From Dugong dugon (lineage: Eukaryota > Chordata > Mammalia > Sirenia > Dugongidae), in assembly GCA_030035585.1 (NCBI GenBank), contig CM057481.1, forward strand, positions 55,189,128 to 55,253,127: a stretch of DNA of 64,000 nucleotides, written 5' to 3'. The notes under the pieces are model-generated. The model was not told the origin of the DNA and made no database searches. It was given only the letters and a program-made list of their open reading frames with translations. This document shows positions 22,097 to 32,791 of this stretch, piece by piece. The position numbers and the translations under genes were made by a program. Positions within the stretch are counted from its first letter, which is position 1, and each line of letters begins with the position of its first letter.

Positions 22097-22520
22097 GACC
22101 TGCTACATGCCAGATTTTATGCTAAGCATTTTTCATGTATCATTTTCTTTTTATAGATCCTGTGATATAGGTGTAATGTCCGCGTATTGTTATTATAAGC
22201 TCCATTTTACAGAGGAAGGAGCCCTGGTGGTGCAGTAGTTAAAGCACTGGCCAAAAGGTCAGTGGCTCAAACCCACCAGCTGCTCTGTGGGAGAAAGACA
22301 TGGCAGTCTGCTTCCCTAAAGATTTACAGCCTTGGAAACCCTATGGGGTAGTTCTTCTCTGCCCTGTAGGGTCGCTATGAGTTGGAATCAACTTGATGGT
22401 GATGGGTTTGGTTTGGGTTTTGGTTTACAGATGAGAACAACTAAAATTTGATGAAATTAGCATGTAATGGAGCTTTAATTTCAACTCCAGGTCATTCTAA
22501 CTCCAGAGCCTCTGCTCTCA
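22097..22520 (-). mobile_element. MIR interrupted by an AfroSINE
   Basis: Antisense MIR arms at 22097-22217 (CATGCCAGATTTTATGCTAA, CTCCATTTTACAGAGGAA) and 22424-22520 (AGATGAGAACAACTAAAAT, CAGAGCCTCTGCTCTCAT). Confidence 0.82.
22218..22423 (+). mobile_element. AfroSINE inside a MIR
   Basis: Long form from GGAGCCCTGGTGGTGCAG to GATGGTGATGGGTTTGG. The MIR sequence TTTACAGA is repeated on both sides (22206 and 22424), marking the insertion point. Confidence 0.93.
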
Positions 22521-22523
22521 TTT

Positions 22524-22945
22524 ATCATGACATATTGTTAGATTTGGAAGGGAGCCCTGAGATCAGCTCACCCACAAAAAGGAGCCCCAGAGAGGGGATG
22601 TGACTTGGCAAGTTATTAAGGGACAGTACAGGGCTAGAGAGCACATCTTCTGCCTCCCACTGCTTCCCATGACCATCTCTGTTTTGAGGACAAATGCATC
22701 CATCACACAGGGCATCCATGCTGGTGGGTGGGAGCAGGCAGTTGGGCTGTGTTTACTAAAGTGGAGTATGTATCCCCATGGCAGTACATGAGTTAATTTT
22801 AGATATTGCATGGAGAAACATTTTATCTGTTTATTTTAATTTATACCAGAATTTTTTTTTTTTTCCATCTAGACCCTCAAACTGAGAATTAATGGATATT
22901 ATTGCTTCAGATGAGGAAAGAAAAAAATAGCATCAGGGTAAAGTC
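22524..22945. other. Unique or unassigned sequence
   Basis: AGATCAGCTCACCCACAAAAAG and AGGGGATGTGACTTGGCAAG have a MIR-like flavour. The rest shows nothing I can name. Confidence 0.4.
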
Positions 22946-22952
22946 CCTTAGG

Positions 22953-23252
22953 GGCCAGTGGTGGTTCAATGGTAGAATTCTTACCTTTCATGCCAGAAAC
23001 TGGGTTTGATTCCAGACTGTGCACTTCATACACAGCCACTACCTGTCTGTCAGTGGAGGCTTGTGTGTTGCTAATGCAGAACAGGTTTCAGCAGAGCTTC
23101 CAGAATAAGACAATCTAGGAAGAAAGGCCTGGTGATCTACTTTCAGTAATCAGCCAATGACAACCCTATGGATCACAATGGTTGGATCCCATTTGACTGG
23201 GGTCACCATGAGTTGGGAGCTGGCTCAAAGGCAGCTAACAACAATAACAACG
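22953..23252 (+). mobile_element. tRNA-Gly-headed SINE (AfroSINE long type)
   Basis: Second copy of the type at 11870: head with GTGGTTCAATGGTAGAATTC and GGGTTTGATTCCAGAC, body with CTGTCTGTCAGTGGAGGCTT, tail GGCAGCTAACAACAATAACAAC. The CAACAA-type tail is the RTE-style end. Confidence 0.88.
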
Positions 23253-23361
23253 TCATTTAAACTAATGTATTAGGTAAAACATAGTGTAGATGGTATAGAA
23301 AACGTGGCCAAACTAGGAAAGGAGGATGTAATGACTGAAGTCTGGGTAATACTGGACTAGA

Positions 23362-23520
23362 GTAGTGGTTCTCGAACTTAGCACATGTGAATCACTTGGG
23401 GATCAAATAAAAATGCAGATTCAGATTCAGTATATCTACAGAGCTGAGATTCTTCACTTCTGCAAGCTCCTAGGTGATGCTGATGATGCTGGTCTGTGGA
23501 CCACCTTTGGGCAGCAAGGG
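23362..23520 (+). mobile_element. MER5A (hAT) remnant
   Basis: AGTGGTTCTCGAACTTAGCA at the start and GGTGATGCTGATGATGCTGG then GTCTGTGGACCACCTTTGG near the end follow the MER5A order. Confidence 0.82.
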
Positions 23521-23743
23521 GCCAGAGGACATTGACTCTCCTTGGGCACGTGCTGGTGACATAGCAGATACAAAGGCTTGCAAGGCAATCATCCGCCTCT
23601 TGGAAGCATAATCTAGGTGGGGAGAGAAGATGTGAACACGGGAGGTGAACACCCCATCCAGACAGCGTGTGGCACCAGATAGAAGGTATGATGGTCCACT
23701 CTGAAATTCTTGCAGTGAGATGGGAGGAGCTGGTGGGTGGTGG

Positions 23744-24179
23744 CGTTATGGGTTGATTTGTCTCCCCCCAAAAGATATGTTCAAATCCTAACTGCTGGTA
23801 CCTGTGAATGTGACCTGTGAATGTGGAAATAATGTCTTTGCAGAGGTACTTAGTTAAGTTCACATAAGGTCATATCAGAGTAGGGTGGCCCTAAGTCAAT
23901 ATGACTGCTGTCCTAGTAAGAAAAGGAGAAGAGACACAGGGAAGACAGCCACGAGACTACGGAGGCAGAGATTGGAGGTATGCTGCCGCAAGCCAAGGAA
24001 TGCCTAGAGCTACCTGAACGTGAGAGAGACAAGAAGGATCTTCCCCTAGAGGCTTTGGAGAGAACAGTGGCCCTGAATTAGGACTTCTGGCCTCCAGAAC
24101 AGTCAGAGAATAAATTCCAGTTGTTTCAAGCCACCCAGTTGGTGGTAGTTTGTATGGCAGCCCTAGAAAACTAACACAG
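23744..24179 (+). mobile_element. MaLR solo LTR (MLT1-like), fossil
   Basis: Plus-strand LTR from TTATGGGTTGATTTGTCTCC to GGCAGCCCTAGAAAACTAAC, with the poly(A)-region phrase CCTCCAGAACAGTCAGAGAA. Full LTR length (about 435 bp), no internal region. Ancient by divergence. Confidence 0.85.
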
Positions 24180-24420
24180 GTGGAGACAGCTGCTTTCACT
24201 GAAGAAGGAGGATTTAATTAGGGCCTGAAAAGCAAGTGGACAGAACTAGGGCCAACTGTACAAGCAGGAGGAAGGGCACGAGTAATAGGGAAGAATCAAA
24301 ATGCCTGCACACGTGAAGTCGAGATTTCAGCAGCAATATGATCAACACAGAGAATCAGTTGGGAACATTCAGTCAAAACAATCCACCTCTTTGAAGAATG
24401 AGTCCCAGTTGCCTGCTGAT
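24180..24420. other. Unique sequence, nothing recognised
   Basis: No repeat or exon evidence seen. Confidence 0.4.
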
Positions 24421-24421
24421 A

Positions 24422-24772
24422 ATGTTGTTGTTGTTAGTTGCTGTGGAGTCTGCTCTGACTCATGGTGACCCCATGTATGACAGAACAAAATGCTGCCCAG
24501 TCCTGTGCCATCTTCACAATTGTTGGTATGCTCAAGTCCCCTGCTGTGGTCACTGTATATTTTGAGCTGCTTCCAACTTAGGTGCTCATCTTCCAGCACT
24601 GTATTAGGCAATATTTTGTTGCGATCCATAAAGTTTTCATTGGCTAATTTTTAGAAGTAGATCACCAGACCTTTTTCTCCTGTCTGTTTTAGTCTGAAAG
24701 ATCTGCTGAAACCTGACCATCATGGGTGACCCTGCTGGTGTTTGAAATACTGACAGACAGTGGTGGCTGGTG
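24422..24772 (-). mobile_element. SINE with extended RTE-type tail
   Basis: Antisense copy. Starting from TTGTTGTTGTTAGTTGCTG, it first shows a stretch that matches the RTE 3' end (complement of AAGATGGCACAGGACTGG, GTTCTGTCATACATGGGGTC), then the SINE body (GGCTAATTTTTAGAAGTAG, AGTCTGAAAGATCTGCTG, CTGACAGACAGTGGTGG). About 350 bp, longer than the common AfroSINE. Confidence 0.85.
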
Positions 24773-24774
24773 AT

Positions 24775-25012
24775 AATAGCTACCATTTATTGAGCCCCTA
24801 TAAGTGCCAGGCACTTGCCAAGTACTTTACATACAGTGTTTTGTTCAATCTCCACAGTGACTCACAATAATCCACAATTTACGTATGTGGAAAATGAGTC
24901 TCAGAGAGGCTGCGTGACTTGGTCAAAATCACACAGCTTGTCAGTGACATACCTGAAATTCAAACTCAGGATGGAGTCTGTGCTCTTTGCCACCACACTG
25001 TAAGAGCCTCAG
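24775..25012 (-). mobile_element. MIR
   Basis: Antisense MIR: ACCATTTATTGAGCCCCTAT, CCAGGCACTTGCCAAGTACT, GAAAATGAGTCTCAGAGAGG, AATCACACAGCTTGTCAGTG. Confidence 0.88.
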
Positions 25013-25099
25013 CCCTTTGTTGTCCCTGAGTCACAGCAGGAGGGGTTCGGCTTTCTTTCCAGAGAGCTTAGCTCACAGGAGATCTTAATGGGCTAGCCT

Positions 25100-25458
25100 G
25101 TTTAACCACTACCTGTCTGTCAGTTTCCCATAAAGTGGTGGTTTGTGTGTTGCTGTGATACTGGAAGCTATGCCACCGTATTTCAAATACCAGCAGGGTC
25201 ACCCTTGGTTAGATAGGTTTCAGTGGAGCTTCCAGATTAAGACAGACTATTAGCCAATGAAAACAATATGGATCACAACAGAATATTGTCTAGCACAATG
25301 CTGGAAGATGAGGCACTCAGATAACATTGGCCACAACAATGGACTTGAGTAGACCAACAATCGTGAAGATGACCCAGGACCAGGTAGCATTTCCTTCTGT
25401 TGTACATGGCGGGGTCACTAGGAATTGGAGCCAACTTAATGGCAATTAATAACAACTC
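25100..25458 (+). mobile_element. SINE with extended RTE-type tail
   Basis: Sense copy of the type at 24422. Body: CTACCTGTCTGTCAG, GTGTGTTGCTGTGATACTGG, AGGTTTCAGTGGAGCTTCC. Tail from about 25340: CGTGAAGATGACCCAGGACC, TTCCTTCTGTTGTACATGG, then a CAACTT...AATAACAAC end. The tail runs parallel with 39795-39919 of the RTE copy. The tRNA-like head is missing or decayed. Confidence 0.85.
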
Positions 25459-25616
25459 TGTTTCAAATGAGAGTATTAAAATGAGAATATTCCCTTTTCA
25501 AAAAGATCCTGAGGAGAAATGCAAAGTTGTCATGTAATTTGTCCTTATTCAGTCATTATTTATAAAAAAAAATTATATTCCATTCTACCTTGCTGAGTAA
25601 GCTCTTAATAGACTGG

Positions 25617-25675
25617 AGTTATAGGGTCATTATGAGTTGGAATTGACTCTACGGCAGTGGGTTTGAGTTTTTTTT
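25617..25675 (+). mobile_element. AfroSINE 3' fragment
   Basis: Only the tail is present: ATAGGGTCATTATGAGTTGG, GACTCTACGGCAGTGGG. Confidence 0.8.
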
Positions 25676-25679
25676 AAAG

Positions 25680-26299
25680 GCATTGTGACCTTACAAAAGA
25701 AATAAATACAGAACTGCTCCCCCCACAAATAAGCAGTAAATGTTTTGCAGCAGACAATGAGGAGGTACCTTCCTTTGGAAATCACCAAGGAGCCTGGACA
25801 GACAGTTACTGGAAATAATTATGCCTGTGCCACAGCATGGGCCCCATCAAAGCCTCTCCAGATTCAAAAGGTCTTTCTGGAAATACCAGCACCCATCTTC
25901 CAGCTGGTGCTTACAACAGCTGACAGCGTCTGGGGGGTACCCAGTGGATGCGGCCTGTGGATTTTTTTCAAACGTCCCTTGTTGCACCTGACTGATCCCA
26001 TCCCATCAATTCAGTCATGGCCAGAGAGCAGAGGGGACCATATGTGACCTGAGTGAGAGGCTTACACAGGCGCAGAGCTCACATTGCCAGCTCTGGCCAG
26101 GTGCATCCACGCTTAATACTCTGGCAGGGTTCTGCCAGATAAAGGCAGAACTGGGGAAGAAGGGAGTGAGGTGGAATCAGGACCAGAACTGGCCTTGAAT
26201 AGAGAACCAGGAAGGCTGAGTACTAATTCCATCTCAACAGCCAGCTGACCTTGGATATGCTGTTTAGCTCTCTGCTCCGTCAATGGGAGAACTGAGCAG
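25680..26299. other. Unique sequence with a chance 100-codon ORF
   Basis: The + frame 25745-26047 (100 codons) has no domain I recognise and no flanking splice sites that I can defend. Confidence 0.4.
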
Positions 26300-26726
26300 T
26301 GTATTAGTTTCCTAAGACTGCTGTTAACAAAGTACCACAAGCTGGGTGCCTTATAAGAACAGAAATGTATGTCTCACAGCTCTGGAGGCTGGAAGTCCAA
26401 ATCAGGGTGTCGGTCATGTTGGTGTCTTCTGAGAGTTAGCGGGAGAATCTGTTCCATGCTTCTCTTCTAACTTCTGCCAGCCTGTTGGCTTACAACTGCA
26501 GCATTACATGGCGTCTTTCCTCTGTCCCCTTGTCTCTGTGTCTCTTCTCCTCTTTTATAAGGACACCGGTCATACAGAATTAGGATCCACCCTACTACAA
26601 CATGACCTTACGTTGACTTAATTGATAACCTCTTCAAAGACCCTATTTTCAAACAAGGTCATGTTCACAGGTACGGGGGTTAGGACTTCAGCATATCTTT
26701 GAGGGGACACAATTCAGTTTGCAACA
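26300..26726 (-). mobile_element. MaLR solo LTR (MLT1-like), fossil
   Basis: Minus-strand LTR. On the + strand it reads GTATTAGTTTCCTAAGACTG, CTCACAGCTCTGGAGGCTGG, TTATAAGGACACCGGTC, ACACAATTCAGTTTGCAAC. Full length, no internal region, ancient. Confidence 0.85.
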
Positions 26727-26729
26727 GAT

Positions 26730-27960
26730 AGTGACACTTGAGGTCCCTTCTTTTCTACTAAGCCTTTATGCTGTGGACAACCAGAGGTGTGCACCCTGCA
26801 GTTTATCAGCACCAGCTGTACTGTTGTCACGTTCACGTTCCCTTTTTAACTCCTGGGTAAATGCACTGGAAAGCACTTCCTTAGCAGTAGCGTGTCAATG
26901 GGAAGTTTCAGCAAAATTATTTGCCATGCAGTCAAATTGTATTTGCTGTAACTAGTTGTATCAAATAGCCTTTCAGTATTTGGAGAGTGTGGCTTCTTTG
27001 ATAAATTAGGAAAGATTAGGGCATTTGAGGCCATTATAAATGAACTAATTGTGTCCGCTTAAATGTGCAAGCTGAAACACAGCGTCCTGATCAACTAATG
27101 AAAACCATGTGCCCCTAGACTGGGAACGTGGAACCCTATCCCAGTGGGGCTGTAAGACTTAAATTGAGGACATAGTGTGGTAATTTGCTCCCACTGTGTT
27201 AAATTAATTCAATTGGTAGTTGAAAAGAAAAAAAGAAGTATGCTATTTTATATACCTGCATATTCCCAGCCCAGCTGCACGTTCGCTGCCTAAAAGGACA
27301 GGGCGTTCAGTTTACTAGAGGTCAGAAGTTTGATTCAAACAAATAAAGAGTGAGGAATTGGTTTTGCAATGATTCCACTACTTTAAACGGTTCAAATCGT
27401 GAGTGGTTCTCATCATGCTTTCTCGCACTGAGCTGACTGACACTTGGAAAAACTGGAAAACTCCATCACTGGGCCATTTTATAGCTCAAAGAAAAAAAAT
27501 CTGTGGAAATGATAAAGGGTATTTAAAATTTGACAGTTTGTCAGCAGGTGTTCATTTCATAGATGATAGATACTTTCACTATATAATAAGGGGGGAAATG
27601 TAATTGTGTCTTCTTTCAGAGTATACAACGAAAGCGTTTTTCCACCCCATGTACAGCTTCATTTACACAGAATTGTCAGGAATAAGTAATTTATTTCACT
27701 TAAGTGATTTTTCCAGGTGGTTAAAGCTTGCCTTTGGTACCCATATTATTTTTTTGCTACAGCTATCTTTGATGAAAACATGACACATGCCTCTCTTTGC
27801 TTTTTTCATGGAGTATGGAAGTGTGGTGAGGTCGTTCTTTGACTAGGCTCATCATGATAAACATCACTGTTCCTTACCATAATCTCGTTATTCTTTGACA
27901 GCTGATCCGGGCGGGGTTGAGTGCCTCTATATAAATAATCACAGGTTCCTATTCTTTTGT
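26730..27960. other. Unique sequence, nothing recognised
   Basis: About 1.2 kb without a repeat that I can name. No supported exon. Confidence 0.4.
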
Positions 27961-27964
27961 AGTT

Positions 27965-28190
27965 ACTGTTATTCTTAATAATAAATCCCAGGCACTGTGC
28001 AAAGAACATTATATGCATTATAATCTTGGCTAATCTGCCCAACTCCCCCATGAAATAAGCATTAGTTTTTCTCCGTTTCATAGGTGAGAAAATTGAGGTG
28101 TCGGAGATTAGTAGTAAGTGGTAGCACTGGGATTTGAACCCAGGTCTTTTCAACTGCAAAATGCATATCGCTAGCCAGTCCATAGGCTGC
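27965..28190 (-). mobile_element. MIR
   Basis: Antisense MIR: CAGGCACTGTGCAAAGAACA, TAGGTGAGAAAATTGAGGTG, GCACTGGGATTTGAACCCAG. Confidence 0.85.
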
Positions 28191-28530
28191 CTCTTCCTTG
28201 CTCTGCTTTTCTTCTCTGCACCTCGTTGGGTATTTCTGTCTGCCTCCTTGTGTTACTGCTTTCCTCTGGATAAGGGACCAACATTAGGTCTGCACCTCTT
28301 TTATGGAGTATTTTTGGTCTCGTTGTCTTTAAGTGAGGTCTTGAGGGTATTTCTGCTGATTCCTAGGTTCCCAGACATCTTCTGCACAGTTGCAGTTTGC
28401 AGGAGTCTAACCTGTGCACACATCACTGTGTATGCTGAGGTGTTGGGAGAGTATAGGATTTTCTGCATTGTGATTAAGTTGCATAATCAAAAAACCTGCA
28501 ATCAGAGGAGTGGTTGGCGATTTTATAATG
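28190..28530. other. Unique sequence, nothing recognised
   Basis: An open + frame covers 28134-28553 (139 codons) but its first part is translated MIR and the rest is Leu/Phe/Ser-rich low-information sequence. Not a gene on this evidence. Confidence 0.4.
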
Positions 28531-28531
28531 C

Positions 28532-28750
28532 AGGGTCAGCAAACTTTCTGTAAAGGGCCAGATACTAAATATACTAGGCTTTGCTGACCATATGGTCTCT
28601 GTTGCAGCTACTCATCTCTACGTTTGTCAGAGCGGTCATAAGCAATAGGTAAAATAGCGGGTGTGACTGTCCTCCAGTAGAACTTTATTTACAAAAACAG
28701 GCAGTAGGCAGGAGTTGGCCCGTCGGCCATAGTTTGCTCACCCCTGTTAT
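28532..28750 (+). mobile_element. hAT-Charlie MER element
   Basis: AGGGTCAGCAAACTTTCTGT, AAAGGGCCAGATACTAAATA, GAACTTTATTTACAAAAACA and the complementary end GGCCATAGTTTGCTCACCCC give a complete short element with inverted ends. The exact MER name is not certain to me. Confidence 0.8.
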
Positions 28751-28785
28751 AATTTGGAGATAAAAGGACCAATCAGTGCATTTTA

Positions 28786-29323
28786 TCTTTTTTTGTTTGT
28801 TTGTTTATTGTTGTAGTTTAAGTGAAAGTTTACATTTCAAGTTAGTCTCTCAGAAAAATTTATACATACATTGTTATGTGACTCTAATTGCTCTCCCTAT
28901 ACTGTGACAGCACAGTCCTGCTTTCCACCCCTGATTCCCCACGTCCATTCAACCAGCTCCTAACCCTCTCTGCCTTCTCATCTCACCTCCGGACAGAAGC
29001 TGCCCATTTAGCCTCATGTATCTACTTGAGCTGAGAAGCACACTCTTCACGAGCATCATTTTATTTCCCACAGTCCAGTCCACTCTTTGTCTAAAGAGTT
29101 GGCCTCGGGAATTGTTTTAGCTCTGGGTTGACAGAGAGTCCAGGGACCATGCTTTCTGGGGTTCCCCCAGTCTCAGTCAGACCATTAAGTCTGGTCTTTT
29201 TACTAGAAATTGAGTTCTGCACCCCACCTTTCTCCCACTCCATCAGGGACTCTCTGTTGTGTTCCCAGTCAGGGCGGTCATTGGTGGTAGCCAGGCACCA
29301 TCTAGTTCATCTGGTCTCAGGTT
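28786..29323 (-). mobile_element. 5'-truncated L1 (3' UTR only) with 17-bp target duplication
   Basis: A 538-bp antisense insertion. It starts with a T-rich run (complement of the A tail) and matches the 3' UTR of the L1 at 9929-10914. An exact 17-bp direct repeat CCAATCAGTGCATTTTA stands at 28769-28785 and 29324-29340. No coding part is included. Confidence 0.95.
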
Positions 29324-29374
29324 CCAATCAGTGCATTTTAAAAAGCATGAATAGGTGATGGTTGAGAAGCCCTA

Positions 29375-29625
29375 TGAGTAGAGGTGAGGCCCATGGACTC
29401 TGGAGAAGAATGGCCTGAACTTGCCTCCTAGCTCCACCATTTACTACTCTAACTTAGGGCAAGTATCTTAACCTCTCCGTGCCTTAGCATTCTGTCTTTA
29501 AAATTGGGAAAATAATAGTCCTTACTCATAGGGCTGCTTTGAAAATTAAAGGATTTATTCTCTGTAAAGTACTTAGAACAATGCCCAGGACAAAATAAGC
29601 ACTGTGTAACTTTGTGTAACTACAG
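29375..29625 (+). mobile_element. MIR
   Basis: Nearly full-length sense MIR: CATGGACTCTGGAGAAGAAT, CTAGCTCCACCATTTACTAC, AACCTCTCCGTGCCTTAGC, CATAGGGCTGCTTTGAAAAT, ACTTAGAACAATGCCCAGG. Confidence 0.9.
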
Positions 29626-29774
29626 TAACTAATCCAATTCTAGAGAGACAAAATATTCTAATGCTTTGATGGAAAGTATGAAAATTTCCTCTGCTCTGAG
29701 AGAGTGGAGGGCAGTGGTAAAGCTCCGGGCTGTAATGGATGGATTTGTGCAGAGAAGACAGGTGTATTAGTGAA

Positions 29775-29919
29775 AACTGCACAGTGCAGTGGGAAGGGCT
29801 CTGGCCCGAGAGCTAAGGGAACTGGGTTCCAGATCCCAGGCAGAGTCATTAACCTGCAGTGTGTCCTTAGGCAAGTCACTTCCCTCTAGGGCCTTGGTTT
29901 CCTCATTTATAAAATAAGT
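29775..29919 (+). mobile_element. MIR fragment
   Basis: GTGGGAAGGGCTCTGGCC, GCAAGTCACTTCCCTCTAGG, GTTTCCTCATTTATAAAATA. An AfroSINE is attached directly at its 3' side. Confidence 0.82.
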
Positions 29920-30709
29920 GGAGTCCCAGGGTGCTGCAAATGGTCAACATGCTCAACTGTTAACCGAAGGGTTGGAGGTTCGAGTCCACCCAGAGGCATC
30001 TTGGAAAAAAGGCCTGGTGATCTACTTCTGAAAAATCGGCTATTAAAAACCCTATGGTCACCCCGTCTGGAGCAAGGGAGAGTGAAGGAAACCAAAGACA
30101 CAAGGGAAACACTAGCCCAAAGGACTAATGGACTACAGCTACCACAGCCTCCACCAGACTGAGTCCGGCACAACTAGCTGGTGCCTGGCTACCACCACCG
30201 ACTGCTCTGACAGAGATCACAATAGAGGGTCCCAGACAGAGCTGGAGAAAAATGTAGCATAAAATTCTAACTCACAAAAAAAGACCAGACTTACTGGTCT
30301 GACAGAGACTGGAGAAACCCCGAGAGTATGGCCCCCAGACTCCCTGTTAACTCAGCACTGAAATCACTCCTGAGGTTCACCCCTCAGCCAAAGATTAGAC
30401 AGGCCCATAAAACAAAATGAGACTAAATGGGCACACCAGCCCAGGGGCAAGAACGAAAAGGCAGGAGGGGACAGGAAAGCTGGTAATAGGGAACCCAAGG
30501 TAGAGAAGGGGAGAGTGTTGACACGTCGTGGGGTTGGCAACCAGTGTCACAAAACAATATGTGTATTAATTGCTTAATAAGAAACTAATTTGCTCTGTAG
30601 ACTTTCACCTAAAGCAAAATTAAAAAACAAAACCCTATGGAGCACAGTTCCATTCTGACACACATGAGGTGGACATGAGTCGGAATCAACTTGATGGCAA
30701 CTGGTTAAA
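29920..30709 (+). mobile_element. AfroSINE split by an L1 insertion
   Basis: The 5' arm is 29920-30057 (GGAGTCCCAGGGTGCTGC to AAAACCCTATGG) and the 3' arm 30629-30709 (AAAACCCTATGGAGCACAG to GGCAACTGGTT). The arms join perfectly across the shared 12 bases, so the SINE was whole when the L1 entered. Confidence 0.95.
30058..30628 (+). mobile_element. 5'-truncated L1 (3' UTR only) inside an AfroSINE
   Basis: A 571-bp piece of L1 3' UTR of the same lineage as 3280-4432 (GGACTAATGGACTACAGCTA, CCACCAGACTGAGTCCGG, GGGAACCCAAGGTAGAG). It ends in ATTAAAAAAC and is flanked by the exact 12-bp repeat AAAACCCTATGG at 30046-30057 and 30629-30640. Confidence 0.95.
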
Positions 30710-30714
30710 CTAGC

Positions 30715-31925
30715 TTAGCGGTGGCAAACTTGTTGAGTTCTGCCTATGGATATGCTTGATTAGCCCTAAAGTGTTATTAAAACAATTGAATTATTTCCCA
30801 ACAATTAAAAATCATGAGAGCCAACAAAAATTCTGAATTTCATGTTCTTTCAAAGACTCAGATGCCTCTAGCAACACTGGCTGCATTCCCACCTGGCGGC
30901 AATTGGCAATCACTGAGTAATGGCGGCCTGTGGGTTCCGTCACTCACTGCTGTTGCAGATGCTGCAGGTGCTGCTGGTACCCTCCCCACTTCAGTGCATG
31001 CCAGTTGGACTTCCCCCTACCGGCACCTGGATTCTTTTGCCTGAGGACTTTGGCTGACTCTGGAAGTGGTGGGTTGGAAGTGCTGGGGAATTAACTCCAC
31101 TGATGAAGGGAGTTAGCATCCAGGCATCCCAGCTCCCTTGCCCCTCAAGTGTGATAACTGAGGTGGATGGTCTACTCCATTTCCTAGAGTATCCCTATGA
31201 GATTAAGCTTCAGTCACCACAATGACAGTTGACTTAACAACACCTCTTTTGTGGCCTTCCCTTTCTTGCCTCACTTCCCTACTCCTCTACTGGTTTTTCC
31301 TGGGATCGCTCCCTGATACGCTCCTCGCACTCGAATCCTTGTGCAGGGTCTGCTTTGGGGAAACCAGTCTAAGATAGCCGTAGCCTCTACCACTAAGGCC
31401 AAATGAGAACTGCCGTTGTTTCTCATGATGCGTGGGCAGCTTTTCTTGGGTAGAGAAATATTTGTCTATCCCATGTCTATCAAGAGGGAAGGTAAAGGAT
31501 TGAGTGGGCTGTGGGTTTCTAGAAGACTGGGAGCGTATTTCCTTGTGTAAGTAAAGAACAGACTGAAAGCTTTATGCAGATGCCCTTCTTTGCTTATTGG
31601 AGTCTTGCCCTTATAGGCGTCTGAGTTTGTGACTTCTTCAATAGATGACCCTTACGGGTCTTTTGAAGTGGGGATCTTTTTAGTGGGGTATTTTGTGAGA
31701 AGCATTTCAGATCCCTAGATTATGACTGATGAATTGTTTCAACCCCCTTGAGGAGATTTGTGTTTTAAAAGAGAAGATTTGGGGATCCGATTTGTTTCCA
31801 GTAGGTGGCCAACATCCTAGTTTGCTTATGGCAGAGAGACTTCCTAGAACATGGACTTTTCAGTAGTAAAAATGGGAAAGTCCTAGGTAAATCAGGATAA
31901 ACTGGTCAGTCTACTCTAGGTGCAT
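30715..31925. other. Unique sequence, nothing recognised
   Basis: About 1.2 kb of ordinary DNA. A + frame at 30814-31044 has Ala-rich low-information sequence only. Confidence 0.4.
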
Positions 31926-31929
31926 GTTT

Positions 31930-32140
31930 TACTTGGGTGGTACAAACGGTTAATGCTCGACTGCTAGCCGGAAGGTTGGTAGTTTGAACCCACCCAGAGG
32001 CCCTTTGGAAGACAGGCCTGGTGATTTGTTTCCAAAAGGTCACAGCCTTGAAAACCCTGTGAAGTAGTTGTCCTCACATGTAGGGTCTCCATGAGCTGGA
32101 ATCAACTCGATGGCAGCTAACAACAACACAACAACAACTA
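31930..32140 (+). mobile_element. AfroSINE
   Basis: Variant with CCACCCAGAGGCC and ACAGGCCTGGTGATTTG; tail GATGGCAGCTAACAACAACACAACAACAAC shows the CAACAA-type end. Confidence 0.9.
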
Positions 32141-32185
32141 AGTGCAGGGCACACATAGGACCATTCAGCGTCTAATCCCTGGCCC

Positions 32186-32230
32186 CTGTATATATGTGTG
32201 TGTATGTGTATATATATGTACATATGTATA
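32186..32230. repeat. TG/TA-rich microsatellite
   Basis: Alternating TATATGTGTGTGTATGTG and TATATATGTACATATG just before the Tigger element, which may have used a TA in it as target. Confidence 0.85.
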
Positions 32231-32750
32231 CAGGTTTCCCCCACTATCTGCAAGTAGGGCGTTCCTATGAAACCTTTTGTAAGAAATGGCATAAAGTGAA
32301 GAAGCAATTACCATTAATTTAGATGGGAAAAATTTTTGAGCATTCCCAGACCCAAAAAATAACCTACTAAGTCATACCAAATAACACATAAAACCTAAAA
32401 TAACACTAACATATAGTAAAAGCAGGAATGATACAATAAATATACAGCCTCTATAAAGTAGAAATAGTATATGTACAGTGTAGTGTCACAAACACAGTTC
32501 AAAGCTGTGGTGGCTTGATGCTGAGATACTGAGTGTAGTTCTCGGGGAAGGAGCTTGGCGACACCACTCTCGCTGCTCAGGGTGTTCGCTGCAAAACAAA
32601 CGCTGAACTCTTATTTCCGCTTTTCACCTTTTATTGTAAAAGTGAAAATCCTCTTTGCATTTCTTTCGGTTATCGAAAACAGGTACTAATATATAATATA
32701 GGTCTTTCGTAAAAGCAAAGTGGCGTAAAATGAACTTTCGAAAAGTGGGG
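32231..32750 (+). mobile_element. Tigger-like (pogo) non-autonomous DNA transposon
   Basis: A 520-bp element with imperfect terminal inverted repeats: CAGGTTTCCCCCACTATCTG at the start and the complement of TATCCCCACTTTTCGAAAG at the end, continuing inward for some 50 bp (TTTTGTAAG against CTTTCGTAAAAGC). TA lies at the 5' side. The CAG start and TA target fit the pogo/Tigger group. No transposase remains. Confidence 0.8.
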
Positions 32751-32791
32751 ATATATGTGTAAGTATGTATATATATGTCTGTATGTATATA

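Noticed and set aside
24815-25003. 62-codon ORF as a small gene
   Set aside because: It lies wholly in an antisense MIR.
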